DNA of 64,000 nucleotides from CBDFHJ01 sp965247635 (GTDB lineage Bacteria; Chloroflexota; Dehalococcoidia; Lucifugimonadales; Australimonadaceae), in contig CBDFHJ010000008.1 of NCBI GenBank assembly GCA_965247635.1, positions 372,001-436,000 of the forward strand, in the 5' to 3' direction. The notes under the pieces were generated by a model, which saw nothing but the letters and a program-made list of their open reading frames with translations, was not told the origin of the DNA and did not search any database. Positions 1 to 7,756 of this stretch are shown here, one piece after another. Made by a program: the position numbers and the translations under genes. Every line of letters starts with the position of its first letter. The first letter of the stretch is position 1.

Positions 1-45
1 GGTGCTTCGCTAGTGCCGGTTATCAAGGTGTGGCGAGACCCCCAC

Positions 46-660
46 CTATCCCCAGCGGACGAACTGCGTGACGGGCGTGCGGTTGGACTTGGGCTCCTCG
101 TCTGGATAGCCGATGGCCATCATGGCCTGAACATCCCAGTCCGGCGCGGCGCCCAGGGCCTCCGCCAGTCCCGGCACCCGAGTCACTCTGCCCGTGTCCC
201 AGTTGACGCTCAGTCCCTCGGCGTGGCCCGCCAGGGCGATATTCTGCATGGCGATGAAAGTCGCCGCGTAGTTCTCCTTGGTCACAAACTCGTCGGACCC
301 CTGGACGCAGTAGGTGTAGATCACAATGGGAGGCGCCAGCACCTTGGTCCGGTAGGGCTCCGCGCGGCGCGCGTCATCCCACTCCGCCATCAGCCCATCG
401 TAGATCAGGTCCGCGATCCGCTTGCGCAGGGGCGTGTCCTTCTCCATGACGAAGAAACGCCACGGCTCCGTGAGCCGATGGTTGGGCGCCCATATGGCGG
501 TTGCCAGCATGCGGTCCAATGCCTCCCTGGGCACGGGCGTGCCCTTGAACTTCCACGCCATGCGCCGCCCGTGGAGCGCCTCATACACACTCACGTTGGT
601 CTGTGGCACCGGGACCTGGCTCCAGAGAAGCTTTTCAGCGTTCGTCGCCTCGTTTGTCAT
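46..660 (-). CDS. Nitroreductase family protein (FMN-dependent)
   Basis: 204 aa, the usual length of the compact YdjA-like nitroreductases, which use FMN and NAD(P)H to reduce nitro compounds or quinones in the cytosol. Seen: an early R-R-M-A-W-K-F segment in the place of the family's 'RRSxRxF' FMN phosphate contact, then 'AIWAPNHRLTEPWRFFVM' matching the 'A..APs..n.qPWrf.v' block, and a C-terminal 'AIGYPDEEPKSNRTP' matching the G-x-P-x-E-x-P tail. The methionine at 660 is the natural start. It lies 53 bp upstream of the next minus-strand gene, so the two may be co-transcribed. Substrate unknown. Confidence 0.85.
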   Translation of the reverse strand: MTNEATNAEKLLWSQVPVPQTNVSVYEALHGRRMAWKFKGTPVPREALDRMLATAIWAPNHRLTEPWRFFVMEKDTPLRKRIADLIYDGLMAEWDDARRAEPYRTKVLAPPIVIYTYCVQGSDEFVTKENYAATFIAMQNIALAGHAEGLSVNWDTGRVTRVPGLAEALGAAPDWDVQAMMAIGYPDEEPKSNRTPVTQFVRWG

Positions 661-713
661 GGATGCGCACCCTTGTCTAAGGTTTGATAGCGGGGGGCGT
701 TCTCGCGTTCGGA

Positions 714-1724
714 TTATGGTATCACGCCCGTCTCTCGCAGCAGCCGCTCGGTCCCCTTCAGGTCCGCGAGGTCGGCTAAGGCGATGGACGGTTGGTTGAT
801 CTGCTCCAGGGGCACAAGCTCTCGGGAGACGGCAACGCCCTCCACCAGCGGGTACTCGTGGGTCTGGCTGGCAAAGTACTGCTGGCCGACCTGCGAGAGC
901 ATGAACTCCAGGAACCTTTCGGCGTCCTCTCGCTTGTTCGCGGTGGCGAGGATTCCCGCTCCCGCGACCATGACGAGCGCTCCGGGGCCGCCTGCACGGA
1001 CGTGGTAATTTCGGGCCGTATAGCTTTCGCCCTCGGTGGCCAGGAACCTATGCAGGTAGTAGTGGTTCACCAGCCCCACGTCTATCTCGCCAGCGGCGGC
1101 GGCTACTACCTGGGGAGTGTTCTTCTCGAAATCCTTGGTGTCGTTGGCCAGCATGCCTTCGAGCCACTGGCGGGCCCTCTCCTCGCCCCACAACACCCGC
1201 ATGGCGGTGACCATGGTCTGGAAAGATGCATTTCTCGGTGCCCAGCCGATACGGCCCTTCCACTGAGGCTCGGTAAGGTCCCAGATATCATCGGGTAGGT
1301 CTGCCTCTGTCAGCGTCTCGGTGTTGTACACCAACGTCCGGGCCCGGCCCGAGACGCCGACCCACGTGCCGTTGGGTGAGCGGGCCCACTCCGGCACCCG
1401 GGCGAGGACGCTGTCGGGGAGCGGAGACAGCATTTCCTCCACCGCGCCCAGGCCACCGGGGTCTTGAGCAAAGAAAAGGTCTGCCGGGCTGTTGTCGCCC
1501 TCTTCGAGTAAGGTGATGGCAAGCTTGGGTGTCTCGCCGTACTTCACTCGTACGTCTATGCCGGTGGCGTCTTCGAATTGTCGGATGATGGGGGCGACCA
1601 GGTTTCCGCTCCTGCCGGAGTAGACCGTTAAGGAATCGCCGCCGCCGCAGGAGGCGATAAGCACCGTGATTGCCGCGACGGCAACACCAACCGAGATGGT
1701 GTGGAGGCGGAGGAGAGGGTGCAT
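714..1724 (-). CDS. Iron-type ABC transporter substrate-binding lipoprotein
   Basis: About 336 aa. The start at 1724 was preferred over one 27 bp upstream because it gives a clean signal peptide: a hydrophobic stretch ending in the lipobox I-A-S-C, followed by GGGDSLTVYSGR. The mature part looks like the Fe(3+)-binding FbpA/FutA family: 'LTVYSGRSGNLVAPII' N-terminal strand, a double Tyr in 'LVNHYYLHRF' where the family has iron-ligand tyrosines, and 'SQTHEYPLVEGV' near the end. It should be lipid-anchored outside the membrane and deliver ferric iron or a related ligand. No permease or ATPase gene is nearby, so the rest of the transporter is elsewhere. Confidence 0.85.
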   Translation of the reverse strand: MHPLLRLHTISVGVAVAAITVLIASCGGGDSLTVYSGRSGNLVAPIIRQFEDATGIDVRVKYGETPKLAITLLEEGDNSPADLFFAQDPGGLGAVEEMLSPLPDSVLARVPEWARSPNGTWVGVSGRARTLVYNTETLTEADLPDDIWDLTEPQWKGRIGWAPRNASFQTMVTAMRVLWGEERARQWLEGMLANDTKDFEKNTPQVVAAAAGEIDVGLVNHYYLHRFLATEGESYTARNYHVRAGGPGALVMVAGAGILATANKREDAERFLEFMLSQVGQQYFASQTHEYPLVEGVAVSRELVPLEQINQPSIALADLADLKGTERLLRETGVIP

Positions 1725-1989
1725 GGGTGCGGTCCTGTAGTAAGTACGCACGAAGAATATAATATGTAGGGACTAAGTAATATCGATAATATGCCCGACC
1801 AGACAGTATGTCAACGTGTATGGACGCGCGGCCTTCGCGGTTTGTGGTGGAGCGGTTCCGGCCCAGACCGACGCCCCGCTTGACCAGGGATGAGAGCAGG
1901 CGTACAACTGCGATGCAGCCGGCCAGGGAAGTCTTCGGGGCGGCCAGCCTCCACGAGTGACAGGTAAAACCCTCAGCAAGGAGCAACTT

Positions 1990-2694
1990 ATGAGCACTCC
2001 TCCAAGCGACCCGGTCCAAGCGCTTCGGGAGCTGTCGGCATCGGCGGTGCTGGACGTGTTGGACGGGATGGGCTACACCAACGTCCAGATGCGGGGAGTG
2101 CGGTCCCTGATTCCAGGGCAGCGGATGGTAGGGCGAGCGGTGACCATGCGCTTCGTTCCCAGCCGGCCCGACTTTCGAGCGAAGGTCATCGGCGGGACCG
2201 AGAGCGCGGAGTACCAGGCGATGGAGCTGTGCGGCCCTGACGACGTGCTGGTTATGGACGCCATGGGATGGGCCAACCCGTCGGCCGCCGGTGGCATCAA
2301 GCTGCTGAGGCTCAAGCAGCGCAAGGCAGCCGGGGTGGTCACCGACGCCTCGGTCCGGGACATGGAGGCGCTGCGCACCTACGGGATCGGCGTTTTCGCC
2401 GCCGGTGAGACCAACATGACCATGCCCTCGCACATGCTCCCGTGCGACGTGAACGTACCGGTCCAGTGCGGGGGCGTGCTGGTGCTTCCCGGCGACTACG
2501 TCACCGCTGACGACGGCGGCGTGGTGGTGGTCCCCCAGCAGCTCATCGAGGAAGTGGTAGCCCACGCGCGGGAGCACGAGGCCCTGGAAGCGGTGGTGGA
2601 GCAGCAGCTGGCGGTGGAGGACGTCTCCCCTGGCACGTACTACCCGTTTAATGAGGCGACCCGCGAGCTATACCGGCGCCAGCAGGGGCGCTAG
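1990..2694 (+). CDS. RraA-like / HMG-CHA aldolase family protein
   Basis: 234 aa from the ATG at 1990, which has AAGGAG six bases upstream; an in-frame ATG at 1957 has no such site. The fold is that of RraA/demethylmenaquinone methyltransferase-like proteins, many of which are 4-hydroxy-4-methyl-2-oxoglutarate or oxaloacetate lyases. Seen: 'SASAVLDVLDGMGY' start, 'GRAVTMRF', the central 'AAGVVTDASVRDM' in place of the usual 'G.vvdG.vRD', and 'DYVTADDGGVVVVP', which is highly typical. Divergent from the iron-binding protein gene. Whether it is an aldolase or another family member cannot be told from sequence. Confidence 0.8.
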   Translation: MSTPPSDPVQALRELSASAVLDVLDGMGYTNVQMRGVRSLIPGQRMVGRAVTMRFVPSRPDFRAKVIGGTESAEYQAMELCGPDDVLVMDAMGWANPSAAGGIKLLRLKQRKAAGVVTDASVRDMEALRTYGIGVFAAGETNMTMPSHMLPCDVNVPVQCGGVLVLPGDYVTADDGGVVVVPQQLIEEVVAHAREHEALEAVVEQQLAVEDVSPGTYYPFNEATRELYRRQQGR

Positions 2695-2745
2695 GGGCCG
2701 TTACACCCCTACCCTGGCCCTCCTCCTTGACGAGGGGACAACGGG

Positions 2746-3756
2746 CTACGCGGACGCGGCCAGAGCGAGGCCAAAGCGCCGGCCCGCATCGGTGTACCAG
2801 CGTTCCAGCCGCATGCAGGCCTCAGCCAGCGCCGCGGCGGCCGACTCCTCCGTGAACTTGTAGGAGTTCTCGGTCCAGATGCTCTCCCCCGCCGCTACGC
2901 GGACCGTCAGGTCGAGGCCGCCGAGGTGCACGGTCTGGGGTGCGTCGGGCACCAGGTGCATCTCGATGCGAGAAGCGTCGGCGTTGAAGAAGGCGCGGTG
3001 CTCGAAAGCCGCGGGGGCGAAGTCGGCGTCCAACGCGTTGTTGACCGCCTGGAGAATGTTCCGGTTGAACTCGGCGGTAACGCCTGCGTCGTCGTTGTAG
3101 GCGGCATTCAGGACGTCGATGTCCTTTACCAAGTCGAGGCCGAGCAGCAACCTTCCTTCGGACCCCAGCAGGGCGCGGACTCCGGAGAGGAACTGGCGGC
3201 GCTCGCGAGGCTCCAGGTTCCCGATGGTGCTGCCCAGGAAGAGGACCAGCCGCCCGCCCGCCGGAGGAGAAATGCGGTCCAGGTGGCGCTCGAAGTCGCC
3301 GATGACGCCGTGCACCTCTAAAAAGGGGTACGCGTCCAGCAGCTCTTGGGCCGTGCCGCGCACCATGCTCTCGCTCACGTCGAAGGGCACGTAACGGCGC
3401 AGGTGCTGGGGTGCGCTAGCGGCGTCGAGGAGCACCCGAGTCTTGGACGAGGACCCCGAGCCCAGCTCTACAAGCTCATGGGGCCGTAGCGTAGCCATCA
3501 GCTCATTCGCCAGACCCGCCAGTAGCTCGTGTTCCGTCCGGGTCAGGTAATACTCCGGCTGCTCGGTGATCCGCTCGAAGAGCTCGGAGCCGCGTGCGTC
3601 GTAGAAGTACTTGGGCAGCAGGTACTTCTGAGATGCGGTAAGGCCCTGGCGGACCTCGTCGGCCATGGTCGCGAGCAGGCCTTGGCCATCGAGGTGCACA
3701 TCGATGCGCAGCCGGGCTAGGCGGCGCGGGACATTGGGTCGTTCTGAAGCTGCCAT
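2746..3756 (-). CDS. egtD: L-histidine N-alpha-methyltransferase
   Basis: 336 aa, close to the usual ~320 aa of EgtD, which trimethylates histidine to hercynine, the first step of ergothioneine synthesis. Seen: 'LPKYFYDARGSELFERIT', the 'YYLTRTEHELL' motif, SAM-binding 'ELGSGSSSKTRVLLDA', 'FLGSTIGNLEPRE', 'LLLGLDLVKD', and a C-terminal 'ESIWTENSYKFTEE' that contributes the histidine pocket. Family membership is clear. No egtB (sulfoxide synthase) or egtE lies in the window, so the rest of the pathway, if present, is elsewhere. Convergent with the RraA-like gene. Confidence 0.9.
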   Translation of the reverse strand: MAASERPNVPRRLARLRIDVHLDGQGLLATMADEVRQGLTASQKYLLPKYFYDARGSELFERITEQPEYYLTRTEHELLAGLANELMATLRPHELVELGSGSSSKTRVLLDAASAPQHLRRYVPFDVSESMVRGTAQELLDAYPFLEVHGVIGDFERHLDRISPPAGGRLVLFLGSTIGNLEPRERRQFLSGVRALLGSEGRLLLGLDLVKDIDVLNAAYNDDAGVTAEFNRNILQAVNNALDADFAPAAFEHRAFFNADASRIEMHLVPDAPQTVHLGGLDLTVRVAAGESIWTENSYKFTEESAAAALAEACMRLERWYTDAGRRFGLALAASA

Positions 3757-4062
3757 GGCGTTGGCATAGGCTAGCGAGCGGCCGCTGCCATGTCAAAGCG
3801 GGGCAGCCCGAAGACCCACACTGGCCCAATGTCGGCGGGGGCGCAAAGGGCGAATGCATCTGTCATGCTGAGCGGAGCGAAGCATCTCTCAGATGGAGCC
3901 TGAGATTCTTCATCCCGCCTATATCGGGACTCGAAATCATCGATGTCCCTGGCAGGGCATCGGGGAGGATGAAAATGAGGCTCCCTGACGATCCCTTCCC
4001 CCCTTAGCGGGGGAGGAGGCTGTTTGACACGCCTATCTTCATGGCAACGCCTGTGGGGAGCG
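3757..4062. repeat. Gap with dispersed palindromic repeats
   Basis: No coding region seen. At 3861-3941 there is one unit of the dispersed repeat family that recurs through the window ('TGTCATGCTGAGCGGAG' start and a 'TCGGGACTCGAAATCAT' end). Around 3997-4020 there is a C-run/G-run element (ccttccccccttagcggggg) that also recurs near 23.68, 28.03 and 50.73 kb. Confidence 0.5.
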
Positions 4063-4437
4063 CTAAGGTGACGACGGCTCCAGGAACTCCACCTCGTAGC
4101 CGTCGGGGTCGCGCACGCCGAACTCGATGAAGCCCCACGGCTGCTGCGTCGGCTGCTCAGACAGCTGGATGCCCAAACCATGAAGCCGCTCCCACAGCGC
4201 GTGAATGCCCTCAACCTGGAAGTGGACGGCAACCCCCGCCCCGCGAGCAGACCCCGGCGGCACCCGCGGCGTATCGCCGTCGGCGTGGAGCATCAGCTCA
4301 ACGCCACCCACGTTGAAGGACGCGATGCTGGGGCCTTGCTCCACCGGCTCGGCGCCCAGCACGTCGCGATAGAAGGCCTTCGACCGTTCGAGGTCGGCGA
4401 CGAAGAAGAATACGGACTGGACGCTTACGACTTTCAT
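4063..4437 (-). CDS. VOC (glyoxalase/bleomycin-resistance) family protein
   Basis: 124 aa, the normal size of a single-module vicinal-oxygen-chelate protein. Seen: two beta-alpha-beta-beta-beta half-repeats, 'VFFFVADLERSKAFYRDVLG' at the start and 'FGVRDPDGYEVEFLEP' at the end, which carries the usual metal-ligand Glu. AGGAGG precedes the ATG at 4437. Such proteins act on small molecules (lyase, dioxygenase or antibiotic sequestration); substrate unknown. Confidence 0.85.
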   Translation of the reverse strand: MKVVSVQSVFFFVADLERSKAFYRDVLGAEPVEQGPSIASFNVGGVELMLHADGDTPRVPPGSARGAGVAVHFQVEGIHALWERLHGLGIQLSEQPTQQPWGFIEFGVRDPDGYEVEFLEPSSP

Positions 4438-4485
4438 GGTGTCCTCCTACTTCCGGTCTAATGTACGGACACGGGTACCCGGTTT

Positions 4486-4796
4486 GACATTCCGAGCGCA
4501 GCGAGGAATCTCGTCTTCGCTCCTTGGGACCAGATTCCTCGTCCCGACCACACCGGGACTCGGAATGACACCCACTGGGGCACCGCCTCCTTTGTCACCC
4601 TGAGTGAAACGAAGGGTCTCGTCCCCTTTCAAACGGGAAGCCCAGATTCCTCGTTTCGCCTAGGACGGACTCGGAACGACACCCACGGGGAGCCGCCTCC
4701 TTTGTCACCCTGAGTGAAACGAAGGGTCTCTCACCATTTGGACATCCCGAGAGATTCTGAGTCCCGATTGCATCGGGACTCAGAATGACAGGTAAC
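4486..4796. repeat. Cluster of dispersed palindromic repeats
   Basis: Non-coding gap of ~370 bp between the VOC and cupin genes, filled by repeat units. A 38-bp block ending in GAAGGGTCTC is exactly repeated at 4583-4620 and 4693-4730, period 110 bp. At 4754-4786 there is a perfect 15-bp inverted repeat (ATTCTGAGTCCCGAT, loop TGC). Related units occur near 3.86, 15.12, 20.87, 21.84, 46.1, 50.2 and 50.87 kb. They look like REP-like or MITE-like intergenic elements; any function is unknown. Confidence 0.7.
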
Positions 4797-4808
4797 CCGC
4801 GCCGCCAG

Positions 4809-5210
4809 CTAGGTTGTGCCTACGCGGCCCGGCACGACGTACGTTTCGGTGATCTCCTCCGGCGCGTTGCGGGCCACAACGAACACGAGCGGGGTGTCCA
4901 AGCTGTCGTTCACCACCTCGTGCGGTGCGTCGGGCGGCACGTAGGTGAAGTCGCCCAACCCGAAGCGCAGGGTCTCGGTCAGGTCTTCTCCTGTCAAAAG
5001 GTAGCCACCACCGCTCAGCACGTACAGCGCCGACTCGCAGTTGGTATGCACGTGGGCACTGGCGCGGGCCGTTGGAGGGACGGTGGAGAGCGCCAGGTGA
5101 ATGCCTTCCGCTCCCGTCAGCGCGCCGGACACCCCGGCGATCCGGGTCATGGCGCCGGAGGCAACATCCGTCTCGCGCTGGTCCTCGTGGATGACGCGTA
5201 TCTTGCTCAT
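4809..5210 (-). CDS. Cupin domain protein
   Basis: 133 aa from the ATG at 5210, preceded by AGGAGAG; longer in-frame starts upstream lack a site and run into the promoter of the next operon. Single cupin barrel: motif 1 is 'ASAHVHTNCESALYVLSG' with the H-x-H...E metal ligands, motif 2 is 'DFTYVPPDAPHEVVN' with the last His. Likely a small metal-binding enzyme or ligand-binding protein; the reaction is not identifiable. Divergent from the 2-oxo-acid dehydrogenase operon. Confidence 0.8.
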   Translation of the reverse strand: MSKIRVIHEDQRETDVASGAMTRIAGVSGALTGAEGIHLALSTVPPTARASAHVHTNCESALYVLSGGGYLLTGEDLTETLRFGLGDFTYVPPDAPHEVVNDSLDTPLVFVVARNAPEEITETYVVPGRVGTT

Positions 5211-5320
5211 AGCGCTCTCCTGCCTTTGGGTCGCGTGCTCGCCCGCCGCGGTGCTCATCATACCGTAAAGAGTCCAACAGCTTCCGTCCGGACCCGTTCT
5301 AAGAGGGTTCTCTTGCGCCC

Positions 5321-5329
5321 TGCTATAAT
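5321..5329 (+). promoter_or_regulatory. Putative extended -10 promoter of the dehydrogenase operon
   Basis: TGCTATAAT, a TGn-extended perfect -10, lies 26 bp before the ATG at 5356. No good -35 hexamer is visible at 16-18 bp, as is usual for extended -10 promoters. It sits in the divergent gap and points at the E1alpha gene. Confidence 0.5.
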
Positions 5330-5355
5330 GCGCCTCGGTTTTGGGGAGGCTGGTT

Positions 5356-6399
5356 ATGGCGCAAACAAAGAGCAGGGCCAACGCGCGTCAGAAGGCGCTG
5401 GCCCTACCCGACGGCCTAAGCACCGAGGCGCTGCTGGACATCTACGCCACCATGGTCCTGGTCCGTACGCTGGACGAGCGGGTGTGGATGATGAACCGAC
5501 AGGGCAAGGCCGCGATCGTGGCCTCCTGTCAGGGGCATGAGGCGGCGCAGCTAGGCAGCGTGTGGGCCGTGCGCGACCACACCCAGGACCAGTTCTTCTT
5601 CACCTACTATCGAGACATGGCCGTGTTCGTGGCCCAGGGCCTCTCACCGCTGGAGGTCATGCTGGGCTACCTCGCGAAAGAGGGCGAGCCGCTGAGCGGC
5701 GCACGTCAGTTTCCGATGCACGGCGCCGCCATGTCCCGAAAGGTCATGAACCTCTCCAACGTAGTCGGCGCGCACGTGACCGAGGCCGTGGGCTGGGCCC
5801 TGGCCTGCAAGCTGCGGGGGCTGCCCACCGTGGTGGCGGTCTACTTCGGTGACGGCGCCACCAGCCAGGGCGACGTCCACGAGGCGATGAACTTCGCCTC
5901 CATCCACAAGCTGCCGGTGGTGTTCCTGTGTGAGAACAACAAGTACGCCATCTCGGTGCCGCTGGAGAAGCAGATGGCCGTAGGCAGGGTGGCCCTCCGC
6001 GCCGCCGGCTACGGCACGCCCGGCGTGACGGTGGACGGCACCGACGTGCTCGACGTGTACGCGGCCACGGCTGAAGCGGCCAAACGCGCCGCCAGGGGCG
6101 AGGGCCCGTCGCTGGTGGAGTTCGACGTGGAGCGCTACCTGCCCCACACCAGCGACGACGACGACGCGGTGTACCGGAGCCGTGAAGAGGTGCAAGAGGC
6201 CAGGAAACGCGACCCGTTGGTGCGGCTGCAAGCGCTGCTCTTGGAGTCTGGGCTGATGTCGGAGGCGCAGGACCAGGAGTATCGCGGCCGGGCCAGGCAG
6301 GAGGTGGACGCGGCGACCGACGAAAGCGAGGCGGCGCCCTACCCTGCGGCCGACGACTTCTTCGCCCAGGTGTACGCCGAGCCGGAGGTGGGCGGCTGA
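5356..6399 (+). CDS. 2-oxo-acid dehydrogenase E1 alpha subunit (TPP-dependent)
   Basis: 347 aa from the ATG at 5356 (GGGGAGG upstream; an in-frame TTG at 5341 is less likely). With E1beta it decarboxylates pyruvate or a branched 2-oxo acid using thiamine diphosphate and acylates E2. Seen: the TPP motif from 'GDGATSQGDVHEAMNFA' to 'ENNKYAIS' (G-D-G ... N-N), 'SCQGHEAAQLGSV' at the N-terminus, and the acidic 'YLPHTSDDDDAVYR' phosphorylation-loop region. First gene of the operon; its TGA overlaps the ATG of E1beta. Substrate (pyruvate, acetoin or branched-chain) is not settled by sequence. Confidence 0.9.
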   Translation: MAQTKSRANARQKALALPDGLSTEALLDIYATMVLVRTLDERVWMMNRQGKAAIVASCQGHEAAQLGSVWAVRDHTQDQFFFTYYRDMAVFVAQGLSPLEVMLGYLAKEGEPLSGARQFPMHGAAMSRKVMNLSNVVGAHVTEAVGWALACKLRGLPTVVAVYFGDGATSQGDVHEAMNFASIHKLPVVFLCENNKYAISVPLEKQMAVGRVALRAAGYGTPGVTVDGTDVLDVYAATAEAAKRAARGEGPSLVEFDVERYLPHTSDDDDAVYRSREEVQEARKRDPLVRLQALLLESGLMSEAQDQEYRGRARQEVDAATDESEAAPYPAADDFFAQVYAEPEVGG

Positions 6400-7382
6400 T
6401 GGCCACCCTCACCGTCATCGAGGCCGTGCGTCAGGCCCTGGCCGAGGAGCTGCGGCGGGACCCGGACGTCTTCATCCTGGGCGAGGACATCGGCAGGCGG
6501 GGCGGCGTGTTTTTGGCCACCCAGGGCTTCGTGGACGAGTTCGGGCCGGAGCGGATCATCGATACGCCCCTGGCCGAGTCGTCCATCGCCGGCATCGCCA
6601 TGGGCGCCGCCATGCAGGGTATGCGGCCGGTGGCGGAGGTCCAGTTCGCCGACTTTATCTGGCCCACCATGAACCAGGTCGTAGGCGAGGCTGCCCGCGC
6701 CAGGTACGGGACCAACGGCGGCGTCCACGTTCCCATGGTGGTCCGCTGCCCCTACGGCGGGCACGTCCGCGGCGGGCTTTTCCACTCCCAGAGCGTGGAG
6801 GCGTACTTCGCCCACACGCCTGGCCTGAAGGTGGTGGCCCCCGCGACTCCATACGACGTCAAGGGCCTGCTGAAGGCGGCCATCCGCGACGACGACCCGG
6901 TGATCTTCCTGGAGCACAAGCGCACCTACCGGTCGGTCCGAGGCGAAGTGCCGGACGAGGAGTACGTGCTGCCCATCGGCGTCGCCGACGTGAAGCGCGA
7001 GGGCGCCGACGCAACCTTGGTGACCTACGGCCTGACCGTGCACTACGCCCTTCAAGCGGCGGAGGCGCTGGCCCAGGAGGGGGCCGAGGTGGAGGTGGTA
7101 GACCTGCGTACGGTCCGGCCGCTGGATACGGAAACGGTGCTGGGGTCGGTGCGCAAGACCAGCCGGGTGCTCATCGTGCACGAGGACAATCGAACGGGTG
7201 GTATCGGTGCCGAGGTGAGCGCGCGCATCGTGGAGGAGGCCTTCGCCGATCTGGACGCGCCGGTGATGCGGTGCACCGGCCCGGACGTGCCGGCCATGCC
7301 CTTCGCGCCGACACTGGAGGCGGCGTTCATGCCTACCGCCGACAAGATCGCCGACGCGCTGAGGGAGCTGCTGGCGTATTAG
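6399..7382 (+). CDS. 2-oxo-acid dehydrogenase E1 beta subunit
   Basis: 327 aa, the standard length. Partner of E1alpha; forms the alpha2beta2 decarboxylase. Seen: 'FILGEDIGRRGGVFLAT', 'RIIDTPLAESSIAGIAMG' with the catalytic-site Glu, 'PVAEVQFADF', 'VRCPYGGHVRGGLFHSQS', and a C-terminal transketolase domain with 'EVVDLRTVRPLDTETV' and 'VHEDNRTGGIGAEVSA'. The start overlaps the E1alpha stop by one base, so translation is probably coupled. The gene ends eight bases before a small zinc-ribbon gene that separates it from E2. Confidence 0.92.
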   Translation: MATLTVIEAVRQALAEELRRDPDVFILGEDIGRRGGVFLATQGFVDEFGPERIIDTPLAESSIAGIAMGAAMQGMRPVAEVQFADFIWPTMNQVVGEAARARYGTNGGVHVPMVVRCPYGGHVRGGLFHSQSVEAYFAHTPGLKVVAPATPYDVKGLLKAAIRDDDPVIFLEHKRTYRSVRGEVPDEEYVLPIGVADVKREGADATLVTYGLTVHYALQAAEALAQEGAEVEVVDLRTVRPLDTETVLGSVRKTSRVLIVHEDNRTGGIGAEVSARIVEEAFADLDAPVMRCTGPDVPAMPFAPTLEAAFMPTADKIADALRELLAY

Positions 7383-7390
7383 GAACTGTT

Positions 7391-7732
7391 ATGCGAATCC
7401 TTCCATTAGACGAACTTGGAAAATTCTGGAAAACTTACCCGGTAAGAATTTCTGGACGTTCGCTCTCTGAATGTCACCACAATGCACCTGCGCTGCTAGT
7501 CCAAAGTATGAACCGTGGATTTGTGACACGGAATTGCCCAGAGTGCGAGTGGCGCACAACCTTGCCATGGGCAACTTTTCGCGACCTCGACCTTGACCTG
7601 TGGGTGGCGTGCCCTCAATGTAAGGTGCGAATGAAACCTACTATGATTGAGCCTAACTATGGGTTCACTTGTGAAGCCTGTGATGTAGGGATTCTGCTTG
7701 CGTCCTTGCTGCCGCATTGGGAAGACCTGTAA
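7391..7732 (+). CDS. Small zinc-ribbon protein of unknown function
   Basis: 113 aa from the ATG at 7391 (AGGAA five bases upstream). I do not recognise the family. Seen: three CxxC knuckles (CPEC, CPQC, CEAC) that could bind one or two zinc ions, a basic linker 'KVRMKPTMIEPNYG', and a short hydrophobic tail 'GILLASLLPHWEDL'. It sits between E1beta and E2 in the operon, 8 bp after the first and 24 bp before the second, on the same strand. Its codons are markedly AT-richer than its neighbours, suggesting a later insertion. No transposition marks are visible. Confidence 0.65.
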   Translation: MRILPLDELGKFWKTYPVRISGRSLSECHHNAPALLVQSMNRGFVTRNCPECEWRTTLPWATFRDLDLDLWVACPQCKVRMKPTMIEPNYGFTCEACDVGILLASLLPHWEDL

Positions 7733-7756
7733 GCCGCAATAGCGAAAATAACGTTC

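Noticed and set aside
1288..2577. Long minus-strand open frame opposite the RraA-like gene and running into the iron-binding protein gene
   Set aside because: Low-complexity, His/Arg-rich translation with no family resemblance; both real genes in the region have strong motifs and ribosome sites in other frames.
4754..4786. Terminator for the cupin or VOC gene
   Set aside because: Perfect 15-bp hairpin but no T-run, and it belongs to a repeat family found in many gaps.
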